DNA from: Paenibacillus silviterrae
GTDB taxonomy: Bacteria; Bacillota; Bacilli; Paenibacillales; NBRC-103111
Assembly (NCBI RefSeq): GCF_030167925.1
Contig: NZ_JASKUT010000002.1
Span: 620,001 to 684,000, forward strand
DNA: 64,000 nucleotides
Direction: 5' to 3'
Below the pieces are notes generated by a model. That model ran no database searches and was not told where the DNA came from. It was given only the letters and a program-made list of their open reading frames with translations. This document shows, one piece after another, positions 9,897 to 19,250 of this stretch (within the stretch, counting starts at the first letter, position 1; the number at the start of each line of letters is the position of its first letter). A program made the position numbers and the translations under genes.

Positions 9897-10868
9897 GTGG
9901 CAGAAGTGTACCCACAGAAGAAGCTAGTGTCCGCCAAAAGCAAAGCACAGGCAGGCAAGCCCACATTAGTAAGTATGTATCTCGCGAACATGAGAAAACA
10001 TTGGATGCTGTATCTGATGGCACTTCCAGGTGTGGCATTTTATCTCGTTTTCAAGTACGTGCCGCTGGCGGGCAGTATCATTGCATTTCAGAAGTACCAG
10101 ATTTTTAAGGGCATTCTGGGCAGCTCCTGGGTAGGTTTGGACAACTTCATTTATTTGTTTACTTACCAGGATTTTTACCATGTGCTCCGCAATACGGCGG
10201 TCATTGCGCTGTATCAGCTGATCTTTGGTTTTCCGGCGCCGATTATTTTGGCCCTTCTATTAAATGAGCTGCGGTTGATGCTGGCCAAGCGGGTGATCCA
10301 AAGCGTCTTTTATCTCCCGCACTTCCTGTCCTGGGTCGTCGTAGGGGGGATTGTATTCGAGCTGCTGGCTTCCCAGGGGGTCGTCAACTCGATTCGCGGC
10401 TGGTTCGGCTTGGAACCGGTTCTGTTTATGCAGGAGCAAGCTTATTTCCGGACCATTGTGGTGATCTCCGGAATTTGGAAAGAGGTCGGCTGGGGAACGA
10501 TCATTTATTTAGCGGCCATCGCAGGTATCAACCCGAACTTGTATGAAGCGGCCGTCATGGATGGCGCGAACCGGTGGAAGCAGACCTTGCATATCACGCT
10601 GCCGGTGATGTTCCCGACCATTCTGGTGCTGTTCTTGCTCAACATCGGGAATTTCCTGGAGCTCGGCTTTGATCAAATTTTCAACCTGCTCACACCGATG
10701 ACGTATTCCGTCGGGGATATCATCGAGACGTATGTGTACCGCGCCGGGGTGCTGCAGGGGCAATACAGCGTAACGACCGCGATTGGGTTATTCCAATCGG
10801 TAATCGGCTTCGCCTTGTTATGGACATTTAACCGGCTGGCACGAAAAACGGAACAGGGGTTGTGGTGA
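9897..10868 (+). CDS. CUT1 ABC sugar transporter permease (LplB type, importer 2)
   Basis: The 323-residue permease is paralogous to the one at 3729-4679, sharing the YVPLAGSIIAFQKY segment, the LPHFLSWVVVGG segment and an EAA loop reading EAAVMDGANRWKQTLH. Six membrane segments are expected. GTG 9897 is preferred because AGAGGAGG ends 8 nt before it, while the GTG at 9891 would be too close. The stop overlaps the start of the next permease (TGATG), indicating translational coupling. No ATPase gene is present in the operon. Confidence 0.9.
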   Translation: MAEVYPQKKLVSAKSKAQAGKPTLVSMYLANMRKHWMLYLMALPGVAFYLVFKYVPLAGSIIAFQKYQIFKGILGSSWVGLDNFIYLFTYQDFYHVLRNTAVIALYQLIFGFPAPIILALLLNELRLMLAKRVIQSVFYLPHFLSWVVVGGIVFELLASQGVVNSIRGWFGLEPVLFMQEQAYFRTIVVISGIWKEVGWGTIIYLAAIAGINPNLYEAAVMDGANRWKQTLHITLPVMFPTILVLFLLNIGNFLELGFDQIFNLLTPMTYSVGDIIETYVYRAGVLQGQYSVTTAIGLFQSVIGFALLWTFNRLARKTEQGLW

Positions 10869-11737
10869 TGAGACTATCCGCGGGAGAGAAACTATTTCAG
10901 ACGTTAAACTACGCCATGCTGTCGGTCGCCGCCGCTACGATGCTGTTTCCTCTATTACAGCTGCTGGCCGTGTCGTTCAGCTCGCCGATCGCCGCCGATT
11001 CGAAGCAGGTGTTCCTGCTGCCCGTGGAGTTTACGCCGGCCTCCTGGGTACATATTTTGAAGAACAAGGGCTTGTGGATGTCCTTCGGCGTTACCGTATA
11101 CATTACGGTGCTCGGAACGTTCCTCAGCATGCTGTTCTCCGTGCTCATGGCTTATCCGCTGTCGCATAAGGAGTTCCTGCCCAAGAAGGCGATCATGCTG
11201 GCCATTGTTGTGACGATGATCTTCAATGCTCCTCTCATTCCGTTCTTCCTGACGGTTCGCGAGCTGGGGCTGATGAATTCGCTATGGGCATTGATTCTTC
11301 CCGGCCTAATCGGTACCTTTAATATGATCATCATCCGAACCTTCTTCATGGGGTTGCCATCGGAGCTCTACGATTCGGCCCGAATCGACGGATGCAGCGA
11401 TGCCGGCGTGCTGTTCCGCATTTACCTGCCGCTCTCGAAGCCCGTTCTGGCCACGGTCAGCCTGTTCTATGCAGTAGGGTACTGGAATTCGTTCCAGCGG
11501 GCGGTTTTATTTATCCGGGATCCTTCTTTGTGGCCGCTGCAAATGAAGCTTCGCGCCTATTTGACCTCACCGGAGGAGCTGGCGGCTGTGAATTTGATCC
11601 TGGGCGATTATGAGTTCAATACGACCACGCTGAAGGCGGCGACGATTTTATTCGCCACCATTCCCATCGTGTTGGTATATCCGTTCTTGCAGAAGTATTT
11701 TGTAAAAGGCTCCATGGTGGGGTCGTTGAAAGAGTAG
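10868..11737 (+). CDS. CUT1 ABC sugar transporter permease (YtcP/LplC type, importer 2)
   Basis: The 289-residue partner permease has six membrane segments, the VSFSSPIAADSKQV segment following TM1, an EAA-like loop (YDSARIDGCSDAGVLFR) and the C-terminal VYPFLQKYFVKGSMVGSLKE. The first EAA residues are replaced by DSA, a mild deviation. ATG 10868 overlaps the stop of the upstream permease and is preferred over GTG codons at 10862 and 10865. The binding lipoprotein follows after 19 bp. Confidence 0.9.
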   Translation: MRLSAGEKLFQTLNYAMLSVAAATMLFPLLQLLAVSFSSPIAADSKQVFLLPVEFTPASWVHILKNKGLWMSFGVTVYITVLGTFLSMLFSVLMAYPLSHKEFLPKKAIMLAIVVTMIFNAPLIPFFLTVRELGLMNSLWALILPGLIGTFNMIIIRTFFMGLPSELYDSARIDGCSDAGVLFRIYLPLSKPVLATVSLFYAVGYWNSFQRAVLFIRDPSLWPLQMKLRAYLTSPEELAAVNLILGDYEFNTTTLKAATILFATIPIVLVYPFLQKYFVKGSMVGSLKE

Positions 11738-11756
11738 AAAAAGGGAGGATCCACAC

Positions 11757-13301
11757 ATGACGAAATCCGTATTCCTAACATCAGCCAAGCTATCCGCACT
11801 CACCGCCGTGATGGCTGCCGCCGCCCTAAGCGGCTGCTCGAACGGGGGCGAAGCCCCTCAAGCTTCAGGTACTCCTGCTAAAGACGGGAAGCCAGTTCAG
11901 GTGAAGGTGTTCAAGAGCCATATGGGCGTGGGCACCATCCCCGACAGTAATAACCCCCACGTTAAATATGTCGCCGAGAAAACCGGGGTAGAATACAAGC
12001 TCATGACGACGCCACCGGGCTCCGAGCCGACCGAGTATCTCAATTTGCTCATTGCTTCGGACGATCTGCCGGACATTCTTCGTCCTATTGGCGGAGTGGA
12101 GCAGACGCTCATCGGACAGGGAGGCGCATTGCCGCTGGACGATTTGCTGCCGAAATATGCGCCGAACGTGTGGAAGAACATTCCGAAGGAGGCTTGGGAT
12201 ATCGTTCGCTCCGCCTCTCCGGACGGCCATATTTACTACATTCCGAAAGTGTTCCTCGTGCCGGAGCGGGCTCCGATGATCCGGAAGGACTGGCTCGATA
12301 AGGTAGGCATGCAGATGCCGAAAACGACGGAGGAGTACAAGGAAGTGCTCAAGGCGTTCCGTGATAAGGATCCGAACGGCAACGGGAAGAAAGACGAGCT
12401 GCCGACCTCGGGACGCGAATTCGGCAAATGGATGGACCATCTGTTCGGCATGTATGGCGTAGCTATGTGGGAAGGGAACCCCGAGTGGGATATTTATGAC
12501 GGCAAAATCCAATACGCAGGTGTAACGCCGAACATGAAGGCCGCGATCGCTTATATTCGCGAGCTGTATGCGGAGAAGCTGCTTGATACCGAAACCTTCT
12601 TGAATAAAGGCGATGTGTGGCAGGCCAAAATCAACAACAACCTGGTCGGCAGCTGGTATCACCTTCCGGCCAACGTTCGTGACCGGTACACGGCCATGCT
12701 GAAGGGACAGCCGGACGCTTACATCGTCGGTATGCCTGTGCCTAAGGCGAACGGGTTCCAGGGCTTCGTCACCCAGAAGAGCATGGGCGAGCCGGAATGG
12801 ATTATTCCTGCCGCAGCGAAGAAAAATGCGGAAGCGTCCCTGCGCCTGCTGGATTTCTTCTACGACCAGAACAACGATGAATTCATTCGCTTCGGTCTGG
12901 AGGGTCAGCAGCATCAGGTGGTGAACGGCAAGAAGGTGCTGTTGCCGCCGGAGGACAGCCGTCCGATCGCCCTTGGCATGCGCAACCTGACGACGAAGGC
13001 GGATATGGATATTCGGATTAAGGAGACGATCCCGGAGAACATGCAGAAGATGGTGCAGGACATCTTCGCTATCAGCACAGCGGATGCCCGCAGAATAGCG
13101 GGAGACGGCCTGCCGAATACGGTATACGAAGGGTACCCCGACATTCAGTCGCATAAGCTGTTCCAAGAGTATTTGACCAAAATCGTCATCGGCGATTGGC
13201 CGCTGGAGAAGTTCGATGAATTCGTAAGCCGCTGGAAGCAGGCGGGCGGCGATGCCGTTACGAAGCGTGTGCAAGACTGGTACGCCAAGGTGAAGAAATA
13301 A
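11757..13301 (+). CDS. Extracellular solute-binding lipoprotein, LplA-type (importer 2)
   Basis: A 514-residue binding lipoprotein with lipobox LSGC (Cys27), preceded by AAGGGAGG. The mature body resembles the importer-1 protein in plan (DDLPDILRPIGG, APMIRKDWLDKVG, DPNGNGKKDELP), but low apparent identity suggests a different oligosaccharide ligand. It is third in a permease-permease-SBP operon that continues into a Gfo/Idh/MocA oxidoreductase and a GH105-type hydrolase, pointing to coupled uptake and intracellular processing. Confidence 0.9.
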   Translation: MTKSVFLTSAKLSALTAVMAAAALSGCSNGGEAPQASGTPAKDGKPVQVKVFKSHMGVGTIPDSNNPHVKYVAEKTGVEYKLMTTPPGSEPTEYLNLLIASDDLPDILRPIGGVEQTLIGQGGALPLDDLLPKYAPNVWKNIPKEAWDIVRSASPDGHIYYIPKVFLVPERAPMIRKDWLDKVGMQMPKTTEEYKEVLKAFRDKDPNGNGKKDELPTSGREFGKWMDHLFGMYGVAMWEGNPEWDIYDGKIQYAGVTPNMKAAIAYIRELYAEKLLDTETFLNKGDVWQAKINNNLVGSWYHLPANVRDRYTAMLKGQPDAYIVGMPVPKANGFQGFVTQKSMGEPEWIIPAAAKKNAEASLRLLDFFYDQNNDEFIRFGLEGQQHQVVNGKKVLLPPEDSRPIALGMRNLTTKADMDIRIKETIPENMQKMVQDIFAISTADARRIAGDGLPNTVYEGYPDIQSHKLFQEYLTKIVIGDWPLEKFDEFVSRWKQAGGDAVTKRVQDWYAKVKK

Positions 13302-13321
13302 GAGGGAACGGTGATCTGATC

Positions 13322-14650
13322 ATGAGGAAGCGATATGCAATCTGTGGAGTAAGCGGTAGGGCGCTCGGCATGTTCGCCAAGCCGATTCTGAGCACGTTCT
13401 CCGCCAGCTGCGAGCTGGTGGGGCTGCTCGACCGGGACCCGGTCCGATTCGATCTGTACCGGTCCAGGTACCCTGAGCACGCCGATGTGAAAACATACGG
13501 GGAGCAGGACTTTGACCGGATGGTAGACGAAACCCGGCCGGATGTCATCATCGTAGCCGGGCGTGACGATACGCATGCCCGGTACGTAATCGCTGCGCTG
13601 GAGCGCGATCTGGATGTCATTACCGAGAAGCCGATGGTTACGACAGGCGAGGACTGCCGACGCGTGCTGGAGGCGGAGCGAGCGAGTAAAGGGACTGTAA
13701 CGGTAACGTTCAATTACCGTTACGCCCCGATTCATACGCGGATTAAGGAGCTGATCCTCGAAGGAAAGCTTGGCCGCATTACTTCCATTGACTTGAACTG
13801 GTATTTGGATACGTATCATGGCTCCAGTTACTTCAAGCGCTGGAACCGGGTGCGCGAGCATTCCGGAGGACTCTCCATACATAAGTGCACGCACCATTTC
13901 GACCTGGTGAATTGGTGGATCGACCAGCAGCCGGTTGAAGTATTCGCTTACGGCGCCTTGAACTATTACGGCTCGGAAGGAGAAGCGAATCCGAAGAAGG
14001 AGGACGGCCGATTCTGCGGCACTTGTGACCATACCGCCGAATGCGATTACTATTCCCGGTGGAATGCCCGAAGCAAAAATATTCGCGTTCCGGACGATCA
14101 CCTCGAATCGCTCGCGGCGGAAAAGCAGGCTTTCCCTTACTCCGATTATCGTCCGGACCGATGCATTTTCGACTCCGAAATCGACATCGAGGATACGTAC
14201 ACGGCTTCCATTCGGTACAACGGCGGCGCGCTGCTCAGCTATTCGGTGAACTTCTCTCTGCCGTATGAGGGCTACCGTCTGGCCATTAACGGCACGAAGG
14301 GACGCCTGGAAACGATGGAGTATCATGCGCCGAAGAGAACGCCGTTCCCGACACCGGTACAGACAATCGACTATTTCCCGCTCTTCGGCTCCAAGGAAAC
14401 GATTCACGTGGTGCATAAAGAAGGAGGACACGGCGGCGGCGATCCTCTGCTGTTGGAGGATCTGTTTATGGGAGAGGACCAAAGCCGGCCTTACCGCGTG
14501 TTATCGGGGGCGGAAGCCGGAGCGTATTCGGTCGCTACCGGAGAAGCGGTATGGCGCTCCGTGAAGGAGCATCGACCTATCACGATTGCCGAGGTCATCT
14601 CCGGGGGGAAGCAGGCCGAGGCGAAGTCGCTTGTAAGGAATGGAGGATAA
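13322..14650 (+). CDS. Gfo/Idh/MocA-family NAD(P)-dependent oxidoreductase
   Basis: The 442-residue protein has an N-terminal Rossmann segment (YAICGVSGRALGMF), the family motif EKP (ITEKPMVT) and the conserved C-terminal H-x-x-H/D-like segment KCTHHFDLVNWW. A cysteine cluster (FCGTCDHTAEC, about residues 231-241) occurs in the middle of the substrate domain, as in some longer family members, and may bind a metal or be structural. The family oxidises or epimerises sugars or sugar acids. Its position between an importer and a GH105-type hydrolase suggests it works on imported or released monosaccharides. Exact substrate unknown. Confidence 0.86.
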   Translation: MRKRYAICGVSGRALGMFAKPILSTFSASCELVGLLDRDPVRFDLYRSRYPEHADVKTYGEQDFDRMVDETRPDVIIVAGRDDTHARYVIAALERDLDVITEKPMVTTGEDCRRVLEAERASKGTVTVTFNYRYAPIHTRIKELILEGKLGRITSIDLNWYLDTYHGSSYFKRWNRVREHSGGLSIHKCTHHFDLVNWWIDQQPVEVFAYGALNYYGSEGEANPKKEDGRFCGTCDHTAECDYYSRWNARSKNIRVPDDHLESLAAEKQAFPYSDYRPDRCIFDSEIDIEDTYTASIRYNGGALLSYSVNFSLPYEGYRLAINGTKGRLETMEYHAPKRTPFPTPVQTIDYFPLFGSKETIHVVHKEGGHGGGDPLLLEDLFMGEDQSRPYRVLSGAEAGAYSVATGEAVWRSVKEHRPITIAEVISGGKQAEAKSLVRNGG

Positions 14651-14656
14651 CCCAGC

Positions 14657-16822
14657 ATGAACCCATATTTCGACCCGGCCGACAGCATGGCATCCCAAAC
14701 GGAGAGCGGCAGCATCCCGCATGTGCTCTCCGTCATGGCCCAGCGCTACGTCGGTGACAACCCGCCTCACGGACCGGTGTACCGGGTGACCAGGGAGAGC
14801 GGCATTCGCAAGCTTGAACATCACGTCTACGAATTTCCGGTTGCCCGGATGTTTCCGGATATGCAGGAGGGGCAGTACGTCTATGCCTGGGCAAAGCTTT
14901 GGATCGATCAAGCGCAGGACTTCATCTTCTTCATCCGATGCCATGGACCGGTGCGTTTGTTCCATAACGGTCAAAAGCGCTACGGCTCGTCTCCTGCGGA
15001 GGAGGGGGCAGAAGCCGCACCGCTGAAGCTGAAGCTCTCGCTTACCCGCGGCTGGAACCACTTCGTGCTGGAGCTGGCCAAAGGGGCCGGGGGAGCATGC
15101 GGTGCGGAGTTTGGCACGAGCAACCGCAAGAACAAGCCGTTCCACTTCCTCGTCCCGTCCCAGGAGCGGGAGGGGGAGGAGGGCTGGCTCTATACGGCCC
15201 CTATGGAGCGGCAGCTTACGGACATACCGAAGGCTACGGTGTCCGAGAAAGCGACGGAAGCCATGTGGCTGCCGGTGGTGAATCGAATCGACCACGGCCG
15301 GCTCGATCAGCTGTTCGGGAACCGCTCGGATGCCGCGGCTTATGCATGGACGACCGTCGTGAACAAGACCGGGTCGCAGAAGCAGGCGGCGATCCGCGGC
15401 AGGGCGAACAGCCCTCTATCGATCCAGTGGCAGGGCCGGACGGTTCACTCTGTACTGGAGGGCGGTGAATTTACCGTGATGCTCGAGGCGGCGCCGGGAA
15501 GCTCGGAGCTGTTGATCCGATGCTCCGCAGGGGAACAGGGCTGGGGCTTTCAGCTGGAGCCGCTGCAGGGAGGTCTTGAGCTCGCCGCCCCCCGCAAGGT
15601 GCACGGTTATTCCGGTTCATTGCTTTACTTGGGACCGTTTCCGCAAGAAGAGGGAACGGATGCGGCGGCGTATTTGAGCATGGACACAGTAGCTTCAACC
15701 GGAGAAGGCACGTTCTTCTGGATGACGGATCAGCCCGGAGCCCATGTTCGGCCGTTTTTGGAAAACGAGCTGTTCGGAAAATGGAACTACCCGCTCGGGG
15801 TCACCCTATCCGGATTGCTTGAAACCGGCAAGCTGCTGCAGCGCAGCGACCTGATTGATTACGCAACCCGGCATGTAGAGTTCGCTACCTCGACATACGC
15901 TTACTCGTTATGGGATCGCGAGCGGTTCGGAGCGGCTGGCTTGAACAATCAGCTGTCGCATATCGATAGTTTGGACGATTGCGGCTCCTTCGGCGCTTTG
16001 GCGATTACTGCAAGCCGGGTTCGGCCGCTTAAGGGCGCAAGCCAAGTATTTGACGACATTGCGGAGTACATTATGAACGTGCAGGACCGGATGGAGGACG
16101 GGGCGCTTTACCGCCGTATCGGCGTCTCGCCTAACATGCACAATACCATGTGGTGTGACGATATGTACATGAGCGTGCCGTTCCTGTGCAGGTATGCCGA
16201 GCTGACCGGCGATTCCCGTTATATCGACGAGGCTGCCCGACAGCTGTTGTTGTACAAAAAGTATTTGTTCATTCCGGAACGCAGCATTATGGCGCATGTC
16301 TTTGACGTCAGCAAAGGATTGGCCTCCAAAGCAACCTGGGGGAGAGGCAACGGCTGGGTGTTCTTCTCCTTGGCTGTGCTGCTCGGTGTCCTGCCGGAGA
16401 CCCATGAGCGGTATGAACCGGTGCTTGCCTTTTACCGGGAGCTGGCCGAAGGGTATCGCAGGCTGCAAGGAAAGCACGGCTTGTGGCATCAGGTGCTGAT
16501 CGACCACGAGTCCTACGAGGAAGCTTCCTGCACCTCGATGTTCATTTACGGCTTCGCCCTCGGTGTGCGGCATGGCTGGCTGGAAGAGCAGGAGCCTTAC
16601 GTCAAGGCGGTGCTTGCGGGCTGGCAAGGCCTTTGCGAGCGGGCTATTGACAAACGCGGCAATCTGTACGGCGTATGCAAGGGCTCCGGCTGGTCCCACA
16701 GCAACGCCTATTACAAGCATGATTTGGGCTGGAACTTGAACGATACGCACGGGATCGGCATTGTGCTGCTGGCCGGCATTGAGACGGAGCGTATGATCGG
16801 GGAGCTGGGAAGGAAGAGCTGA
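14657..16822 (+). CDS. GH88/GH105-type unsaturated glucuronyl/galacturonyl hydrolase with N-terminal extension
   Basis: Residues about 380-715 form an alpha/alpha toroid typical of GH88/GH105 enzymes: MWCDDMYMSVPFL (D501/D502, in the position of the catalytic Asp) and WGRGNGWVFFSL. These enzymes hydrate the double bond of unsaturated uronic residues left by lyases. The first about 360 residues look beta-rich (for example LSLTRGWNHFVLELAKG) and are not part of the catalytic toroid; they resemble no domain I can name. No signal peptide is seen, so it is presumably cytoplasmic. It is 6 bp downstream of the oxidoreductase gene. Substrate likely an unsaturated oligo-uronide. Confidence 0.82.
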   Translation: MNPYFDPADSMASQTESGSIPHVLSVMAQRYVGDNPPHGPVYRVTRESGIRKLEHHVYEFPVARMFPDMQEGQYVYAWAKLWIDQAQDFIFFIRCHGPVRLFHNGQKRYGSSPAEEGAEAAPLKLKLSLTRGWNHFVLELAKGAGGACGAEFGTSNRKNKPFHFLVPSQEREGEEGWLYTAPMERQLTDIPKATVSEKATEAMWLPVVNRIDHGRLDQLFGNRSDAAAYAWTTVVNKTGSQKQAAIRGRANSPLSIQWQGRTVHSVLEGGEFTVMLEAAPGSSELLIRCSAGEQGWGFQLEPLQGGLELAAPRKVHGYSGSLLYLGPFPQEEGTDAAAYLSMDTVASTGEGTFFWMTDQPGAHVRPFLENELFGKWNYPLGVTLSGLLETGKLLQRSDLIDYATRHVEFATSTYAYSLWDRERFGAAGLNNQLSHIDSLDDCGSFGALAITASRVRPLKGASQVFDDIAEYIMNVQDRMEDGALYRRIGVSPNMHNTMWCDDMYMSVPFLCRYAELTGDSRYIDEAARQLLLYKKYLFIPERSIMAHVFDVSKGLASKATWGRGNGWVFFSLAVLLGVLPETHERYEPVLAFYRELAEGYRRLQGKHGLWHQVLIDHESYEEASCTSMFIYGFALGVRHGWLEEQEPYVKAVLAGWQGLCERAIDKRGNLYGVCKGSGWSHSNAYYKHDLGWNLNDTHGIGIVLLAGIETERMIGELGRKS

Positions 16823-16916
16823 CGAAGGCCGGGAATACTTGCCCGGGCGGGGTGTCTTGGGGACCAAATCGCGATATAATGAGAAGATACTCGGCATAAG
16901 GTGGGAACAATTCGTT

Positions 16917-19214
16917 ATGCAATCCCTCAAGAAATGGATAAAGTACAATTTGGCTCATACCCAGGCCCGGCTTGTATTGATTTTGACCTTCTCCGTATTC
17001 CTTATTATTTTGGCCGTGAGCATGACCTCTTATTATACGTCCAAGTCGGTGCTGCAGGAGGAGCTTAGCGGTCCGCAGCTTCAGATGCTGCAGCTCAATA
17101 TGAGCGTAATCGACGAATCGATCAAGGAAAGCGACCAGGTGGCCATACAGGTCGGTTTGAACAAGAGCGTCTATCAATTTTTTACAAGCGCGGACCAGAA
17201 TTCGATTGCCAACATTACCGATATGTACCAGCTGCTGTCCACCTTGATCAGCAATTCCAAGTACGTCAAGAGCATTTATATTTACGATATTCAGAAAGGC
17301 AGCTTCGTTGCGATCCCGCAGGGCTACAGCTCCAGCAAGCTGAACTTCATCGATTCGGAATGGATCGGCGTCGAGAAGGAATTCGGGGATAAGATGACGG
17401 TGATCCAGAAGCGGGATGTACCGGAGGGCGCAGGCCGAAACGCTTCCGACGTGACCTTGTTCCGCAAAATTATGATTCAAGGCGAGTTCCGCGGCATTGT
17501 GGCGGTCAATCTCAAGGATGAGGAATTGTTCGCGAAGCTCAGTCCTCCTTCGATCAATAATGTCAGCCGTATCCGCTTCATCATCGATACGCAGGACGAT
17601 GTTCTCTACTCCTCCTCGAATTATGATTTTGACCGCGAGGCCATCCGGGAAGCGCTTACGGTTCTAAAGGAGGAGGGCAGCGGCGATCTGACCTATCATA
17701 ACCGTAAGCTGCTCGTCAATCAGCTGGAATCTCCCGTAACCGGCTGGAAATATGTTTCCATCGTCGAGCAGGACAGCTTGCTGGCGAAATCCAAGAAGGT
17801 GCGGGATACGGTGCTGTTGGTCTCTATCGCGGCGCTTGCGGTGGGCGGAGCGACCATCTTCTATATCAATGCTGCAGCCTTCCGTCCCGTTCGCCGCTTG
17901 AAGCAGCTTTTTAGCGTATATGACCGTAAGGGAGTAGCCGGCGCGGAGGGAATTAATCTGGAGAAGCTCGCCGGGGAGCTGGTCAGCAATCATGCCCATT
18001 TGTCCCAGCTCGTACGGGAGACGATGTCGGAAGCGGCCTCCAAGCTGTTATATGACATCTATACCGCGAACCTGACGGGAAAACGCGACATTCAGGAAAA
18101 ATGGAGTCGTTATTTTACGCAGTGGAGTTCTGCCCCGATCCAGGTAGCTATTCTCTCGATCGACCGGTATGAGGCATGGTCGCGGACCTATACCGATGCG
18201 GACCGATCTCTGATGAAATTTGCACTGGCCAATATTGTCGCCGAGCTATTCGAACCGCAGTGGCGCATCGTTTGTGCGGACTTCGGCAAGGACCAAACGG
18301 CAATTCTGCTTCAGTCCCGCGAGGACATCCCGATGGCCAAGGCCAAGGAGCGGCTGGAGCGGAAGCTGGCCGAAGCGATTCAAGTCGTCTTTCATTTGTT
18401 AAAATTTAGCGTTTCTGCCGGGATCAGTACGCCGCTTACCGAAATGACCCGGCTGAGGCAGGCTATGCTCGAAGCGGAGAATGCGCTCGCTTACCGCGTA
18501 TATCAGGGCTACGGGCAGATCATTCTGTTCGAGAAGGTATCCGCGCATGAGGTGGGAGAGCCCCTTCCGTCCGAACAGCTGCTGGAGGAGCTGACGCTCG
18601 CCATTAAGGCCGGCGACGAGAGCGCGGCGCAGGGAACGCTAAACGAGGTGTTCGAACGGCTGCGCAAGCAAGACGCCTATCCGTCTACCGTCGTTTCCTT
18701 CCTGGAAGCCGTGGCTGAGCGCGTCGACCAGCTTCGTCCGGCTGAGGAGACGGATGCTGAGCCGATCGTGGAACAGTTCGATACGCTGCGGCTGGAGGAT
18801 ATTCAAGAGGAGCTTCAGCGACGGGTCACGGCGCTGGTCCATCGGTTTTACCGGCTTGCTCAGAGCAAGGACTTTATCATGTGCCAGCAAATGATCGATT
18901 ATATGCAGCAGCGGCTTGACGAGCCAATCGGCATTCCGGAGATCGCCGAATCGATCGGCATCAGCAGCAGTCTTGCCAGTCAGGTGTTCAAGCAGGAAAC
19001 GGGAGAGACCATCTACAACTACCTAACGCAGCTGCGCATGGAACGGGCGGCGGAGCTCCTTTTGAAGACGGATGCCCGTATTTCGGATATTGCCGCTATG
19101 GTCGGCTATCAGCATGAGAACAGCTTTATTCGCAGCTTCCGCAAATTCAAGGATATTACCCCGGGCAAATACCGGGATGTCATGAAAACCCGAATCGATT
19201 CCCCCTTGGAGTAA
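16917..19214 (+). CDS. Membrane-anchored AraC-family regulator with extracellular sensor region
   Basis: A 765-residue protein with a membrane segment at about 17-38, an extracellular sensor region, a second membrane segment near 299-318 and an AraC HTH domain at about 655-755 (ISDIAAMVGYQHENSFIRSF). It is a paralogue of the product of 7291-9615. ATG 16917 follows AAGGTGGG with an 11-nt gap; in-frame TTG codons upstream from 16839 lack a site. It is the probable regulator of the importer-2/GH operon, by position. Confidence 0.85.
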   Translation: MQSLKKWIKYNLAHTQARLVLILTFSVFLIILAVSMTSYYTSKSVLQEELSGPQLQMLQLNMSVIDESIKESDQVAIQVGLNKSVYQFFTSADQNSIANITDMYQLLSTLISNSKYVKSIYIYDIQKGSFVAIPQGYSSSKLNFIDSEWIGVEKEFGDKMTVIQKRDVPEGAGRNASDVTLFRKIMIQGEFRGIVAVNLKDEELFAKLSPPSINNVSRIRFIIDTQDDVLYSSSNYDFDREAIREALTVLKEEGSGDLTYHNRKLLVNQLESPVTGWKYVSIVEQDSLLAKSKKVRDTVLLVSIAALAVGGATIFYINAAAFRPVRRLKQLFSVYDRKGVAGAEGINLEKLAGELVSNHAHLSQLVRETMSEAASKLLYDIYTANLTGKRDIQEKWSRYFTQWSSAPIQVAILSIDRYEAWSRTYTDADRSLMKFALANIVAELFEPQWRIVCADFGKDQTAILLQSREDIPMAKAKERLERKLAEAIQVVFHLLKFSVSAGISTPLTEMTRLRQAMLEAENALAYRVYQGYGQIILFEKVSAHEVGEPLPSEQLLEELTLAIKAGDESAAQGTLNEVFERLRKQDAYPSTVVSFLEAVAERVDQLRPAEETDAEPIVEQFDTLRLEDIQEELQRRVTALVHRFYRLAQSKDFIMCQQMIDYMQQRLDEPIGIPEIAESIGISSSLASQVFKQETGETIYNYLTQLRMERAAELLLKTDARISDIAAMVGYQHENSFIRSFRKFKDITPGKYRDVMKTRIDSPLE

Positions 19215-19250
19215 GGGATGGGAATCGTCCGGTTCATTTAAGGAGGAGAC

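Noticed and set aside
9757-10108. Overlapping short frames upstream of importer 2
   Set aside because: No ribosome binding site, no conserved motif, and they overlap the permease gene in other frames.
11865-13274. 469-codon minus-strand frame across the importer-2 binding-protein gene
   Set aside because: It is opposite a conserved lipoprotein and its residue content (many Arg, His, Leu) is typical of a complement shadow in a GC-rich gene.
13145-14482. 445-codon minus-strand frame across the oxidoreductase gene
   Set aside because: Same reason: antisense to a gene with clear family motifs.
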